A DNA stretch of 64,000 nt, from NCBI RefSeq assembly GCF_020991415.1, contig NZ_JAJMOY010000002.1, positions 310,001 through 374,000 on the forward strand. Direction: 5' to 3'. The DNA comes from Flavobacterium sp. ENC. Lineage in GTDB: Bacteria > Bacteroidota > Bacteroidia > Flavobacteriales > Flavobacteriaceae. The notes below the pieces were generated by a model, which did no database searches, was not told where the DNA came from, and saw nothing but the letters and a program-made list of their open reading frames with translations. The position numbers were made by a program, and so were the translations under genes. Of the stretch, positions 35,027 through 45,375 are shown piece after piece (position 1 is the stretch's first letter; the number at the start of each line of letters is the position of its first letter).

Positions 35027-36610
35027 ATGATTACAGGAAAAAATTATATAGGAAGTCAGCTTAAGGCGGCCGGAACCATCACCTTAAAAACGTTCAATCC
35101 GCTTTTAAATACAGAGAATCCGTGGGTTTTTACAGAAGCAACACACGAAGAAATAGAAGAAACGGTTGCTTTGGCCCATCAGGCATTTGGCAGTTACAAA
35201 CGATGTTCCGGTGTAGAAAAAGCTAAATTTTTAAACACCATCGCAGATGAAATTTTAGCATTAGGAGATCAATTGTTGGTTCAATATTGTAGCGAATCCG
35301 GTTTTCCGAAAGGCCGTGCAGAAGGGGAGCGGGGCAGGATGATAGGACAGCTGCGTTCATTTGCAGAAATGCTTATCGAGGGAAGCTGGGTTCAGGCTAC
35401 AATAGATACTGCAATTCCGGAGCGCCAGCCTGCCCCGAAAGAAGATTTGCGAAAGATGCTGGTACCGTTAGGACCGGTGGTCGTTTTTGGTTCCAGTAAT
35501 TTTCCTTTTGCATTTTCAACCGCCGGAGGAGATACGGCTTCAGCACTGGCTGCCGGTTGTCCGGTGATCGTAAAAAGCCATTCCATGCATATAGGAACTG
35601 GAGAAATGGTAGCCTCGGCCATTATAAAAGCAGCGCAAAAAACAAACATGCCCGAAGGCGTTTTTTCTAACCTTACGGGAGGAGGCAGAACGCTGGGAGC
35701 AAGTTTAGTACAACATCCCTTGGTAAAAGCAGTAGGCTTCACGGGCAGTATCAGCGGAGGACGCGCTTTATTTGATCTCGCAGCAAAGCGTCCGGAACCC
35801 ATTCCTGTTTTTGCTGAAATGGGAAGTGTGAATCCGGTGGTATTGCTGCCTGAGGCCTTGAAACAAAACAGTCAAAAATGGGCTCTTGCCTATGCAGGTT
35901 CGATTACTTTAGGTGCCGGCCAGTTTTGTACCAATCCCGGCTTATTATTAGCCGTAAAAGGAGCTGCCTTAGACGAGTTTTCCGAACAATTGGCCACAGC
36001 GATCGAAAACACAACTCCTGGCTGTATGCTGCATGCTTCTATGCAGGCTGATTTTGAAAAAGGCATTCTCAAAATGCAGGCGCAAAAAGGTGTTTCGAAA
36101 GTAGCTCAGTTTACAGCAGAAGTACCACCCAATCATGGCAGGCCGACTGTCCTGAAAGTGAGCGGGGAAGAATTCCTCAAAAATAAAGCGTTAAGCCATG
36201 AGGTTTTTGGCCCCTTTTCAATTCTGGCAGTATGTAATGATGAAGCCGAATTACTACAAATAATTAATACATTAGACGGACAACTAACCGGAACTATTAT
36301 CGGTGAAGAAAATGAATTGCAAGAGCATCAGGATCTTATTTTTGCTTTACAGAATCGGGTGGGACGTTTGATTTTTAATGGTGTCCCAACCGGTGTAGAA
36401 GTATGCCCCTCCATGTTACACGGCGGGCCCTATCCGGCATCATCGGATTCGAGGTTTACTGCGGTGGGAACACATGCCGTTTACAGATGGGTGCGTCCGC
36501 TGAGTTATCAGAACTGGCCCGATGAATTGCTTCCGGCTGAATTGCAAAATGAAAATCCGCTGCAGATTGTTCGTACCACAGACCATAAACTAACCCTATC
36601 CAAAATATAA
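35027..36610 (+). CDS. 2-oxoglutarate semialdehyde dehydrogenase (ALDH family)
   Basis: 527 residues, close to the length of this ALDH subgroup. The Rossmann region reads VVVFGSSNFPFAF; E264 (in FAEMGSVNP) and nucleophilic C301 (in GAGQFCTNPG) are the active-site pair. It oxidises 2-oxoglutarate semialdehyde to 2-oxoglutarate with NAD(P)+. It lies 11 bases after the deaminase and one base before the epimerase. The end of the protein and the SGGRALFD stretch show no oddities. Confidence 0.88.
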   Translation: MITGKNYIGSQLKAAGTITLKTFNPLLNTENPWVFTEATHEEIEETVALAHQAFGSYKRCSGVEKAKFLNTIADEILALGDQLLVQYCSESGFPKGRAEGERGRMIGQLRSFAEMLIEGSWVQATIDTAIPERQPAPKEDLRKMLVPLGPVVVFGSSNFPFAFSTAGGDTASALAAGCPVIVKSHSMHIGTGEMVASAIIKAAQKTNMPEGVFSNLTGGGRTLGASLVQHPLVKAVGFTGSISGGRALFDLAAKRPEPIPVFAEMGSVNPVVLLPEALKQNSQKWALAYAGSITLGAGQFCTNPGLLLAVKGAALDEFSEQLATAIENTTPGCMLHASMQADFEKGILKMQAQKGVSKVAQFTAEVPPNHGRPTVLKVSGEEFLKNKALSHEVFGPFSILAVCNDEAELLQIINTLDGQLTGTIIGEENELQEHQDLIFALQNRVGRLIFNGVPTGVEVCPSMLHGGPYPASSDSRFTAVGTHAVYRWVRPLSYQNWPDELLPAELQNENPLQIVRTTDHKLTLSKI

Positions 36611-36611
36611 A

Positions 36612-37622
36612 ATGCTAAAGAAAACTTTTTTTTGTGTAGACGCACACACCTGCGGAAATCCCGTACGAGTCGTGGCCGGAGGCGGACCCAATTTGACAGG
36701 TGCCTCCATGAGTGAAAAACGCCAGCATTTCCTGAAAGAATTTGACTGGATCAGAAAAGGGCTTATGTTTGAACCTCGTGGTCATGATATGATGAGCGGC
36801 AGTATTTTATATCCGCCATCTGATCCGGAAAATGATTTTGGAATTTTATTCATAGAAACCTCAGGCTGCCTGCCAATGTGCGGTCACGGAACCATCGGAA
36901 CCATCACCATTGCCATCGAAGAAGGACTGGTTATTCCCAAAACACCTGGTAAAATCAAAATGGAAGCTCCGGCAGGTTTGGTACAAATTGAATATCAGCA
37001 GACCGGAGCCAAGGTCGATTGGGTACGGCTGACCAACGTCAAATCCTATCTGGCAGCAGAAGGACTGACCATCCATTGCCCGGAGCTCGGAGAAATTGTT
37101 TTTGATGTGGCTTACGGCGGAAATTATTATGCGATTGTAGATCCGCAACACAATTTTTCGGGTGTGCAGAATTTTACCGCAAGCAAAATTATTCAGTACA
37201 GTCAGGAATTACGCAATCGGATCAATGAGGAATATCCCAATTTTTTTATTCACCCTGAAAATAATACGATCCGGGATGTGACCCATATGTTATGGACGGG
37301 AACGCCAATTGATACGGAATCATCAGGCAGGAATGCTGTTTTTTATGGGGACAAAGCCATAGACCGTTCGCCTTGCGGTACAGGAACTTCTGCAAGAATA
37401 GCGCAATTGCACGCAAAAGGAAAGCTCAAAGCAGGAGAAGAATTTATTCACGAAAGTTATATCGGAAGCAAATTTATTGGAAAAGTGGTCGAAGAAACCA
37501 CGATAGGAGACATTCCGGCTATTGTTCCCAGTATTCAGGGATGGGCAAAAGTATATGGATACAATACTATTATTATTGATGAAAGCGACGATCCTTATGC
37601 CTTTGGATTTCAGGTCATTTAA
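36612..37622 (+). CDS. 4-hydroxyproline 2-epimerase (proline racemase family)
   Basis: 336 residues with both catalytic cysteines of a racemase/epimerase: C90 in PMCGHGTIG and C255 in DRSPCGTGTSA. Dehydratase members of the family lack one of the cysteines, so epimerase/racemase is favoured. In hydroxyproline catabolism it converts trans-4-hydroxy-L-proline to cis-4-hydroxy-D-proline. It starts one base after the dehydrogenase stop, so the genes are tightly coupled. Proline racemase activity cannot be excluded from sequence alone. Confidence 0.9.
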   Translation: MLKKTFFCVDAHTCGNPVRVVAGGGPNLTGASMSEKRQHFLKEFDWIRKGLMFEPRGHDMMSGSILYPPSDPENDFGILFIETSGCLPMCGHGTIGTITIAIEEGLVIPKTPGKIKMEAPAGLVQIEYQQTGAKVDWVRLTNVKSYLAAEGLTIHCPELGEIVFDVAYGGNYYAIVDPQHNFSGVQNFTASKIIQYSQELRNRINEEYPNFFIHPENNTIRDVTHMLWTGTPIDTESSGRNAVFYGDKAIDRSPCGTGTSARIAQLHAKGKLKAGEEFIHESYIGSKFIGKVVEETTIGDIPAIVPSIQGWAKVYGYNTIIIDESDDPYAFGFQVI

Positions 37623-37692
37623 GAATACGAAAAAATAGTTAGCTATTGATAAAGACGTTAAGTCTTGTCAAGGAACTTTTAATTAAAAATCT

Positions 37693-38928
37693 ATGAAAAA
37701 AATAGGGATTGTCGGAGGAGGCATTATCGGTTTATGTTCGGCCTATTATCTGGCCCAGGAAGGGTACGAAGTCAGTGTTTTTGATCAGTCCGCTATGGAC
37801 AACGGCTGTTCGTACGGAAATGCCGGAATGATTGTCCCTTCACACATTATACCCCTGGCACAGCCCGGCATGATAGCACAGGGCATGAGATGGATGTTTG
37901 ACAGCCAGAGTCCGTTTTATGTAAAACCGCGTTTTAATACCGATTTATTAAAATGGGGTTTGCAATTTTACAAACACGCCAACAGCAGTCATGTTGAAAA
38001 AGCAATGCCGGCTTTGCATCATCTTTCGATGTTGAGCAAAGAGTTGTATCAGGATTTTGCCAGAGAAAATAATTCCTTTTTTTACGAAGAGAAAGGACTA
38101 TTAATGCTTTATAAAAGTGATAAAGTTGCAGAAGACATGTACCATGAAGGCAAAGAAGCGGAACGCCTGGGACTTGAAGTCGACTATCTTTCCAAAGCGG
38201 AAGTTGCAGCTCTGGAAACCGGAACCAAAACCAATGTAACGGGCGGCGTTCATTATAAAAGTGACGCACATCTGTATCCGCAAAAATTCATGAAGTTCAT
38301 CAAAGAAGAATTAATTCGCTTGAAGGTGGAGATTCATCGGCATACAACGGTAAAGGATTTTCATTTTGAAGGAAATAAAATTACTAAGATAGCCACCGAT
38401 AAAGGCACTTTCGCTACGGATGAAGTGGTATTGGCGGCAGGTTCGTGGAGTCCTGTACTGGCCAAAAAACTAAATATTTCGATCTCGGTTTTACCCGGAA
38501 AAGGATACAGTTTTACATTAAAAGACAGCGATCAAAAACCGGCAATTCCGTCGATTTTATGTGAAGGAAAAGTCGCGGTAACACCGATGAATAATGATAT
38601 TCGTTTTGGCGGAACGATGGAAATAACACATACCGGAGATACAAAAATAAATACAAACAGACTTCAGGGAATCGTAACCACGATCAATGATTTTTATCCC
38701 GAAATGCAGGTCGAAATGCCAAAAACAGCAGATACCTGGTTCGGATTCAGGCCTTGTACACCATCCGGAATGCCCGTTATTACAAGAGATAAAAAAATTG
38801 TAAATTTGACAATGGCTACAGGACATGCGATGATGGGACTAAGTCTGGCACCGGCAACAGGTAAAATTGTAACGGAGATTATCGCAGGAAAAACAACTTC
38901 TGTAGACACCAAAATGTTTCAACTGTAA
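37693..38928 (+). CDS. FAD-dependent D-amino acid oxidase/dehydrogenase (cis-4-hydroxy-D-proline oxidising)
   Basis: 411 residues, DAO-type: the dinucleotide-binding motif IGIVGGGIIGLCSAYYLA at the N-terminus, then GNAGMIVPSH and the C-terminal FAD-binding segment TGHAMMGLSLAPATGK. In this pathway the enzyme oxidises cis-4-hydroxy-D-proline to pyrroline-4-hydroxy-2-carboxylate. A 70-base gap with no obvious terminator separates it from the epimerase gene, and the DPP-IV gene follows after 21 bases. No signal peptide is present, so it is cytoplasmic or peripheral to the inner membrane. Confidence 0.85.
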   Translation: MKKIGIVGGGIIGLCSAYYLAQEGYEVSVFDQSAMDNGCSYGNAGMIVPSHIIPLAQPGMIAQGMRWMFDSQSPFYVKPRFNTDLLKWGLQFYKHANSSHVEKAMPALHHLSMLSKELYQDFARENNSFFYEEKGLLMLYKSDKVAEDMYHEGKEAERLGLEVDYLSKAEVAALETGTKTNVTGGVHYKSDAHLYPQKFMKFIKEELIRLKVEIHRHTTVKDFHFEGNKITKIATDKGTFATDEVVLAAGSWSPVLAKKLNISISVLPGKGYSFTLKDSDQKPAIPSILCEGKVAVTPMNNDIRFGGTMEITHTGDTKINTNRLQGIVTTINDFYPEMQVEMPKTADTWFGFRPCTPSGMPVITRDKKIVNLTMATGHAMMGLSLAPATGKIVTEIIAGKTTSVDTKMFQL

Positions 38929-38949
38929 TTAAGAATAAAAAACACTTCT

Positions 38950-41109
38950 ATGAAAAAGTATTTACTACTGCTCCTCTTTGTTTGTTCTGCTGTTTTTGCC
39001 CAGAATGATATCGACATCAACAATCTGAAATGGTTACCGGATTCCCATTCGTTCTGGATCAGTCAAAATAACAATGTAGCAGTTTATGATGTGGACAAAT
39101 TGGATAAGCATACCACAATTCTGACTCAAAAACAATTGTCTGAATCCGGTTTTACCGGAGAAATTGAAGATTTGGTCTGGAATAACACCAAAACAAAAGT
39201 ATTGTTGTATACCAATTCAAAAAAAGTGTGGAGGGCAAATACCAAAGGAGATTACTGGTTTTTTGATTTAGCGACAGGAAAAGGAAAACAATTAGGAAAA
39301 AACCTGGATGCCTCTTCATTGATGTTTGCAAAGTTTTCGGGTGATAATGAAAATGTAGCCTATGTTTCCAAGCACAACATTTACCTTGAAAATTTAAATA
39401 CAGGAAAAATAACACCGCTGACCACAGACGGAACCGATAAAATCATCAACGGAACATTTGACTGGGTGTACGAAGAAGAGCTGGCAGCCAGAGACGGGTT
39501 CCGATGGAGCCCTGATGGCAAGAGCATCGCTTTCTGGCGCGTAGATGCATCGACCACTAAATTTCATTTCATGATCAACAATACCGATTCTTTGTATCCG
39601 GTGGTGGTTCCCGTTGAATATCCGAAAGCAGGAGAGAAACCTTCGTCGGTTAAAATCGGAATAATAGATATCGCTTCCTTACAGACCAATTGGCTGAATA
39701 TTCCCGGAGAACCGGATAACAATTATTTGGTGCGAATGAAATGGCTGACAAACCAGTCGGTCATGGTGATTCAGTTAAACCGCAATCAAAATCAGGTTAC
39801 TTTTTACAATTGCGATACGAAATCAGGTGCCGCTAAGGCCATTTACAAAGAAGAATCAGCAGCATGGATTGATGTTTTTGACATTTCCTCCGGTGAATAC
39901 GATGGTTTCCCATGCCATTTTGTAGATAATGGAAAAGCCTTTTTATGGAGTTCTGATGCAGACGGCTGGATGCACATTTACAAAATCAGCAGTGATGGCA
40001 AATCAAAAGAATTAATAACGAAAGCTAATTTCGATGCTTATTTTCAGGCGTACAACGATAAGACCAAAACAATTTATTTCAAGGCAAGTCCGACAGATGC
40101 GACACAGCGTTATTTGTACGAAACCAATCTAAATTCAAAAAAGACCAAAAAAGTAACGCCCGATGTGTTTGACGGTACCAACGAATACAGTTTTTCAACA
40201 GATGCAATGTATGCCAAACATACCAATTCAAGTATCAGCAGAGACTATAACACACGATTAATTGCCTTAGCCGGACATAAAAAAATCCTGCCACAGGAAG
40301 CCGATTCCTTTCAGGCTCCTCAGCGTGATTATACCATGGAGAAATTCAAAGTAACTACGGCAGACGGAATAGAAATGGACGGAATAATGGCAAAACCAAT
40401 GGATTTTGATCCTTCCAAAAAATATCCGTTATTCTTTTATGTGTACGGAGAACCGATGGCGTCCGTAGCCAATGACGAACCTTATTTTTATCCGTTTATC
40501 GCACAGGTAATTCCGCAGGGCTATATCGGAGTCGCGATGGATAACCGTGGAACTCCTGTAATGAAAGGAACGAAATGGAGAAAGTCCATTTACAAAAACA
40601 TCGGAATTATCAACACCCGTGACCAGGCCATGGCAGCCAAAGAAATCCTAAAATGGAAATTCGTGGATTCCGACCGAATAGCTGTTCACGGATGGAGTGG
40701 TGGTGGTGCTGTAACTTTAAATTTAATGTTCCAGTATCCGGAAATATACAAATCCGGAATAGCAATTTCAGCCGTTACCGACCAGCATTTTTACGACAAT
40801 ATTTATACCGAACGTTATATGGGAATTCCGGGTGAGAATGAGGCGACTTATATCCAGGCATCTCCCGTAACCCACGCCAAAAACTTAAAAGGAAACTTGT
40901 TATACATTCACGGAACAGGCGATGACAACGTACATTATAAAAATGCTGAGGTCCTGATAAACGAACTGATCAAATACGATAAAATGTTCGACCTGATGAT
41001 CTACCCGAACCGTTCGCACAGTATCTATGAAGGCGATGGAACGAGTAAGCATTTACTGGATACTTTTGTGAGGTTTATTGAAAAGAATTGTCCTGCGGGA
41101 GGGAGGTAG
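38950..41109 (+). CDS. Dipeptidyl peptidase IV-like S9 peptidase
   Basis: 719 residues with signal peptide (to about residue 17). An N-terminal propeller is followed by an alpha/beta-hydrolase domain. The triad is S583 (HGWSGGGAV), D658 (HGTGDDNVH) and H690 (NRSHSIYEG). The Glu pair that binds the substrate N-terminus is in DWVYEEEL. The enzyme would cut X-Pro (and possibly X-Hyp) dipeptides from the N-terminus of collagen-derived peptides in the periplasm. It is the last gene of the hydroxyproline operon, 21 bases after the oxidase. Confidence 0.93.
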   Translation: MKKYLLLLLFVCSAVFAQNDIDINNLKWLPDSHSFWISQNNNVAVYDVDKLDKHTTILTQKQLSESGFTGEIEDLVWNNTKTKVLLYTNSKKVWRANTKGDYWFFDLATGKGKQLGKNLDASSLMFAKFSGDNENVAYVSKHNIYLENLNTGKITPLTTDGTDKIINGTFDWVYEEELAARDGFRWSPDGKSIAFWRVDASTTKFHFMINNTDSLYPVVVPVEYPKAGEKPSSVKIGIIDIASLQTNWLNIPGEPDNNYLVRMKWLTNQSVMVIQLNRNQNQVTFYNCDTKSGAAKAIYKEESAAWIDVFDISSGEYDGFPCHFVDNGKAFLWSSDADGWMHIYKISSDGKSKELITKANFDAYFQAYNDKTKTIYFKASPTDATQRYLYETNLNSKKTKKVTPDVFDGTNEYSFSTDAMYAKHTNSSISRDYNTRLIALAGHKKILPQEADSFQAPQRDYTMEKFKVTTADGIEMDGIMAKPMDFDPSKKYPLFFYVYGEPMASVANDEPYFYPFIAQVIPQGYIGVAMDNRGTPVMKGTKWRKSIYKNIGIINTRDQAMAAKEILKWKFVDSDRIAVHGWSGGGAVTLNLMFQYPEIYKSGIAISAVTDQHFYDNIYTERYMGIPGENEATYIQASPVTHAKNLKGNLLYIHGTGDDNVHYKNAEVLINELIKYDKMFDLMIYPNRSHSIYEGDGTSKHLLDTFVRFIEKNCPAGGR

Positions 41110-41445
41110 TTTTTTTAGTCCCCGTCTCAGTGTTCAGTCTCAGTTTTCAGTCTCAGTCTCAGTGTTCAGTCGCAATTTTCAGTTTTTGGTGTCACCCTGA
41201 GCGAAGTCGAAGGGCTTTTTGTTGCGGGGCTTCGACTTCGCTCAGCCTGACAGGTCTTGAATTTTTAGTTGCAGTTTTCGGTCATAGTCTCAATCGACAG
41301 TTTGTCACGTTGAGCGAAGTCGAAACGCGTTTCTATTGTAAATTTTAGATTTCAGGTTTCAACTGCGACTGAAAACTGGGACTGAAAACTGCGACTGCGA
41401 CTCTCTTCTCGACTGCGACTGAAAACTGCGACTGAACACTAAACA
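41110..41445. repeat. CAGTCTCAG-type repeat block with nested hairpin
   Basis: The left part has CAGTCTCAGTGTTCAGTCTCAG-like units and the right part has GACTGAAAACTGCGACTGCGAC-like units, the two being roughly inverted copies of each other. A 16-bp hairpin lies between them (41197-41245) plus one extra arm TGAGCGAAGTCGAA at 41311-41324. The block fills the gap between the DPP-IV and M43 genes. It looks like several intergenic repeats nested into one another. Confidence 0.8.
41197..41245. repeat. Palindromic intergenic repeat (GAGCGAAGTCGAAG)
   Basis: CTGAGCGAAGTCGAAG (41197-41212) pairs perfectly with CTTCGACTTCGCTCAG (41230-41245), with a 17-base loop. This element is a frequent intergenic palindrome in flavobacteria. 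Its position after the DPP-IV stop would also allow it to end or stabilise transcripts. Confidence 0.85.
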
Positions 41446-41446
41446 A

Positions 41447-41511
41447 GCTAACTATATACCAATTCGTACTAAAATAGTATCAGAAAGAACAAAACTGTAG
41501 GGTTAAATTTG
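41447..41511 (+). promoter_or_regulatory. Candidate AraC element pair and promoter of the M43 protease gene
   Basis: GCTAACTATATACCA (41447-41461) and ACTAAAATAGTATCA (41468-41482) are 21 bp apart. The second shares ATAGTATCA with the first element of the hydroxyproline operon. TAAATTTG (41504-41511) is a perfect -7 box, again without a visible -33 TTG. The match of the left element is weak, but spacing and context agree. Confidence 0.4.
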
Positions 41512-41538
41512 GTTATTACTAATTAAAACCAAAAAACC

Positions 41539-44500
41539 ATGAAATTAAAACTACTACTGTTCTTTCTGATTTTCAGTGTATTGAAAGTTAGTGCACAAGG
41601 TTTACCTTGTCGGACAACCGAAGAAAACGCCAAAGTATACCGGAATCATCCGGCTTCGCTTCAGGAGAAAAAAGACTTTGATGTATTTAGCAAAAAGTTC
41701 GCTTTACAGCGGAAAAACAAAACTTCAAAAGACGCCGCTGCTAGCTATACTATTCCCGTGGTATTCCATATTTATGGAGACGTACAAAGTGGTAAAACTG
41801 TTACCTACGAAAAAATTGTAAATCATCTGGCACAGCTTAATGATGATTTCAACGGAAGAAATGCCGATTTTCAGACGGTAGAATCCTTTTTTCAGTCGCG
41901 AAGAGGAACCATAAACGTAGAATTCAAACTGGCGAAAAAAGATCCTAACGGTGGCTGTACTTCGGGAGTGGTCTTTCATCCCGCCAAAAATGGTTATGGA
42001 AACGGAGGAGGCTATGATGACCAGATTGCCGCCGATGCCTGGGACAATACCAAGTACATGAATGTTTACATTCAGAATGATTTGTATAACGATGGTGCCA
42101 CAAATAACTCCGGAGTCGCCTGGTATCCCAATTCCGATATGACCGCAAGCAATACGGCACGTGTTGTTTTTAATGGCGCTTACCTGTATGACAACTCCTA
42201 TAGCAAGGAATTCTCGGCAACCTTAACACATGAGTTTGGTCATTTCCTGAATTTAATCCACACTTTTGAAGGCGGATGCTCGGGAACCGATGAAGTAGAC
42301 GATACACCGGCAGAAGACGGAAAGCATACTTTGGCTTGTACGCCGGGAACCAATTGTACCGGAGACAAAGTAAATTTCGAAAATTATATGGGCTATAATG
42401 GCGCTCAGGGTTGTTATAAAATGTATACTCAGGGCCAGATCAGCAGAATGCTGGCCGCTTTGGAGCACCCGGCCCGTAAATCCTTATGGCAGCCTCAAAA
42501 TCTGATCGATACAGGAGTAAATGCAACCGGAAGTGCTTTGCTGGCTTCGGTAACATCTTTTAAGGAAGACGTTATAAATGACGGTTCTTTTACGGCTTTA
42601 TCAACCGTAACCTTAAGCGGTACCAAAAACTTCGCCCTTAATTCCGGAACACTCACTTCAGGGACCCATTTCACACATACATTTCCGGCAAGTATAACAC
42701 CGGTTCTTACGGTAAATTCAAACAAGCAGATTACGGTAACCCTTACGGGAAAAGCAGCCAGTCATGCTTTGGCAAACAATGCTTCAGGCGGAATCACGTT
42801 CTTACCGGCAGCTTTTGTGGGCGGAACGGCTGATTTGTCCTGTACGGCGCTGTTTTTTAATTTCAAATTTTCAGATCCGTACGGAATCTTTTTTGTCGAT
42901 ATGCCAGATGTTACCGTTTCACCGGACTTAACATGGAAATATTTTGAAATTGCCCAAGGAGATGATCCTGCCTTCGGAGGCTGGAGATTTGCTGCAAATG
43001 CTTTAAAAATCGAAACCTACGCCAAAAGAATGCTATGCGAAAACGGTACTAAAAACATAACATTGCTGGCAGCCAATACGGCGGTTGGACCTTCACGCAA
43101 TTTCACAGCACCGGGCGCATACCCCAACCAGCTTGATTTGCGTACCCCGGCGTATACTACCTGGGACGGAAAAACAGGCTATGCAGGTTTTGAATATTTA
43201 ATCGATGGTTTACCGTGTTACGGATGGTTTAAGATTACCGTAAATGCCAACGGAGATGGTTATACGATTTCTGAATATGCCTATAATACCCAGCCGAATA
43301 CTCCGATTTATACCGGAATGACCGCTAAAACAGCCGTAGTTTTATCCGAAGGAACTTTATATGAATCCGAAGTAAATGATGGTGGCGTAACCGCAAGTAC
43401 GACGATTACACTGTCGACAAATAACGGAACATTTACCAAAAGCAGCGGAACATGGATCCCAGGAACACATTACACCATCACCGGAGTTCCGGCAGGTTTA
43501 ACAGCGGTTCTGACGTTGCAGGGCAATACCAGAACGGTGCTTAGCTTTACAGGAAAAGCCACTGCGCATCTTCCTGCAAATGATACAGCGGTAGTTATTA
43601 CTTTTAAAGATGCTGCGATTACCGGTGGAATTGCCACTTTAGACAATGCCTCCAAAACCATCAATTTGAAATTTGACGCGCCCTATGGTATATTTTATGT
43701 CAACAATACCGATTATGTAGCATCGGCGGCAGCCACCTGGCAATTTTTCAGCTTAGGAATAGGCGATAATACAGACTATGGTGCCTGGCAATTTGCAACG
43801 GCCGCTTTGAAAATGGAAACCTATGGAAAAAGATTGGTTGGGGAGCCGGGTACCCGAAATATTTCATTTATTGCTGAAGGAACCACTATCGGAGCATCCA
43901 GTACTTTTGTGACTCCCGGAAGTGCTTATCCGGATCAGCTGGATTTAAGAACGGCCTCTTATACAGCCTGGGATAATAAAACAGGCTATATAGGTTTTGA
44001 ATACAAGAGCAGGGGACGCACCTGTTACGGATGGATGCATGTAAAAGTGGAAGCCGGCGGTGTAGGATATACTGTTCTGGATTTTGGCTATAACACCAAA
44101 CCAAACGAATCCATAAAAACCGGAATACAAACCACAACTCCCGTTTTGGCACCTTCAGCTTTAACAGCAACGGCAGGAAATTTAGAAGTGCAGCTAAGCT
44201 GGGTCAACAATGCGAGTAATGCCACGAATATAGTGATCGAAAGAGCCGGTGCAGATGCTGTTTTTGCCGAAATTGCGACTTTAGCTCCTAGCGCAACTAC
44301 GTACACCAATACCGGTTTGACGGCAGGCAGTACTTATAAATACAAAATCAGGGCAAAAGCAGCGGCTGTTTATTCGGACTATTCCAATGTCGTTTCGGCT
44401 GTTATTCCAAATGCGGCTTTGTGTACGGTTCAGGCCGCAAACGGTTATGAATTTATCAATGCGGTAACGGTAGGAAGTTTTACCCATACTTCCGGAAAAG

Positions 44501-45369
44501 ACAACTCTGGTTATACGGACTATACGTCAAAAGTAATTACGCTGACTCCGAATACCAATACAAATATAAGTTTAGTTCCTGGTTTTACAGGTTCTGCGTA
44601 TACGGAGTATTGGGGCGTTTGGATTGACTATAACAAAAACAATCAGTTTGAAGCATCAGAAAAAGTAATCGACGGAATCTCCTCAAAAACGACGGTGACA
44701 GGAAGTTTTACGCCCATTTCATTTACCGGAACAACCCGTATGCGTGTGGTGATGAAATACAACGCCAATCCAGCGACAGCCTGCGGTAATCTGGGAGACG
44801 GGGAAGTGGAAGATTATACCGTTATGGCAGGAACAACAACCCCGGTAACGCTGCCAACACCCGTAAATCTTTCCAATGCAGGGATTTATGCATCCGGATT
44901 TTATGCGTCATGGGCGATCATGCCGGAAGCTGCCTCTTATGAAATCCAGTTAAACAATTCAGGCTGGACTACAGTCGGCACTTCGGCCACCTACTATTTA
45001 TGGATTCCGAAACAAGGTACACAAACCGTTTACGAATTCAGGCTAAGAGCCAAAAACGGAACAGCAGTCAGCGAATGGAGCGCATCTCATACCATTGACC
45101 TGCAGTCCGGTAGTTTAGGAGTACAGGCAGCAGATACAATTAGATCATTTGCCATGTATCCCAATCCGGCTTCTGACATAGTCCATTTTAATTTTGGCAG
45201 TCTCGATACTTCTAAAGTCAAAATAACGATCTACGATAGCACCGGTAATCTGATTGGCGCAGTGCACAATACCGCTTCCTTCTCCGTAAATTCCCTACGA
45301 AAAGGTGTCTATCTGGTAATTGCCACAGACGGAAATTCTACGGAAAAGAAAAAGTTATTAGTGGAATAG
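41539..45369 (+). CDS. Secreted M43-like metalloprotease with repeated domains and T9SS sorting signal
   Basis: 1276 residues with signal peptide (to about residue 19). The zinc motif HEFGHFLNLIH lies at 231-241 and resembles M43 (cytophagalysin/pappalysin) HExxHxxGxxH except that Asn replaces Gly; a Met-turn-like NYMGYN follows. Two homologous modules of about 260 residues lie at about 340-605 and 605-865 (each with GIFFVD/GIFYVN, KIETYAKRM/KMETYGKRL and QLDLRT). After these come a fibronectin-III domain (about 870-955), a GEVED-type domain ending GNLGDGEVEDYTV, a second Fn-III-like domain, and a C-terminal type IX secretion sorting domain (from about 1200, YPNPASDIVHF). It is likely a surface or extracellular protease; substrate collagen or gelatin is inferred from the neighbours. 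Confidence 0.85.
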   Translation: MKLKLLLFFLIFSVLKVSAQGLPCRTTEENAKVYRNHPASLQEKKDFDVFSKKFALQRKNKTSKDAAASYTIPVVFHIYGDVQSGKTVTYEKIVNHLAQLNDDFNGRNADFQTVESFFQSRRGTINVEFKLAKKDPNGGCTSGVVFHPAKNGYGNGGGYDDQIAADAWDNTKYMNVYIQNDLYNDGATNNSGVAWYPNSDMTASNTARVVFNGAYLYDNSYSKEFSATLTHEFGHFLNLIHTFEGGCSGTDEVDDTPAEDGKHTLACTPGTNCTGDKVNFENYMGYNGAQGCYKMYTQGQISRMLAALEHPARKSLWQPQNLIDTGVNATGSALLASVTSFKEDVINDGSFTALSTVTLSGTKNFALNSGTLTSGTHFTHTFPASITPVLTVNSNKQITVTLTGKAASHALANNASGGITFLPAAFVGGTADLSCTALFFNFKFSDPYGIFFVDMPDVTVSPDLTWKYFEIAQGDDPAFGGWRFAANALKIETYAKRMLCENGTKNITLLAANTAVGPSRNFTAPGAYPNQLDLRTPAYTTWDGKTGYAGFEYLIDGLPCYGWFKITVNANGDGYTISEYAYNTQPNTPIYTGMTAKTAVVLSEGTLYESEVNDGGVTASTTITLSTNNGTFTKSSGTWIPGTHYTITGVPAGLTAVLTLQGNTRTVLSFTGKATAHLPANDTAVVITFKDAAITGGIATLDNASKTINLKFDAPYGIFYVNNTDYVASAAATWQFFSLGIGDNTDYGAWQFATAALKMETYGKRLVGEPGTRNISFIAEGTTIGASSTFVTPGSAYPDQLDLRTASYTAWDNKTGYIGFEYKSRGRTCYGWMHVKVEAGGVGYTVLDFGYNTKPNESIKTGIQTTTPVLAPSALTATAGNLEVQLSWVNNASNATNIVIERAGADAVFAEIATLAPSATTYTNTGLTAGSTYKYKIRAKAAAVYSDYSNVVSAVIPNAALCTVQAANGYEFINAVTVGSFTHTSGKDNSGYTDYTSKVITLTPNTNTNISLVPGFTGSAYTEYWGVWIDYNKNNQFEASEKVIDGISSKTTVTGSFTPISFTGTTRMRVVMKYNANPATACGNLGDGEVEDYTVMAGTTTPVTLPTPVNLSNAGIYASGFYASWAIMPEAASYEIQLNNSGWTTVGTSATYYLWIPKQGTQTVYEFRLRAKNGTAVSEWSASHTIDLQSGSLGVQAADTIRSFAMYPNPASDIVHFNFGSLDTSKVKITIYDSTGNLIGAVHNTASFSVNSLRKGVYLVIATDGNSTEKKKLLVE

Positions 45370-45375
45370 TTTTTT

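Noticed and set aside
35392..35802. Antisense frame of 136 codons in the aldehyde dehydrogenase gene
   Set aside because: Shadow frame opposite a well-supported enzyme.
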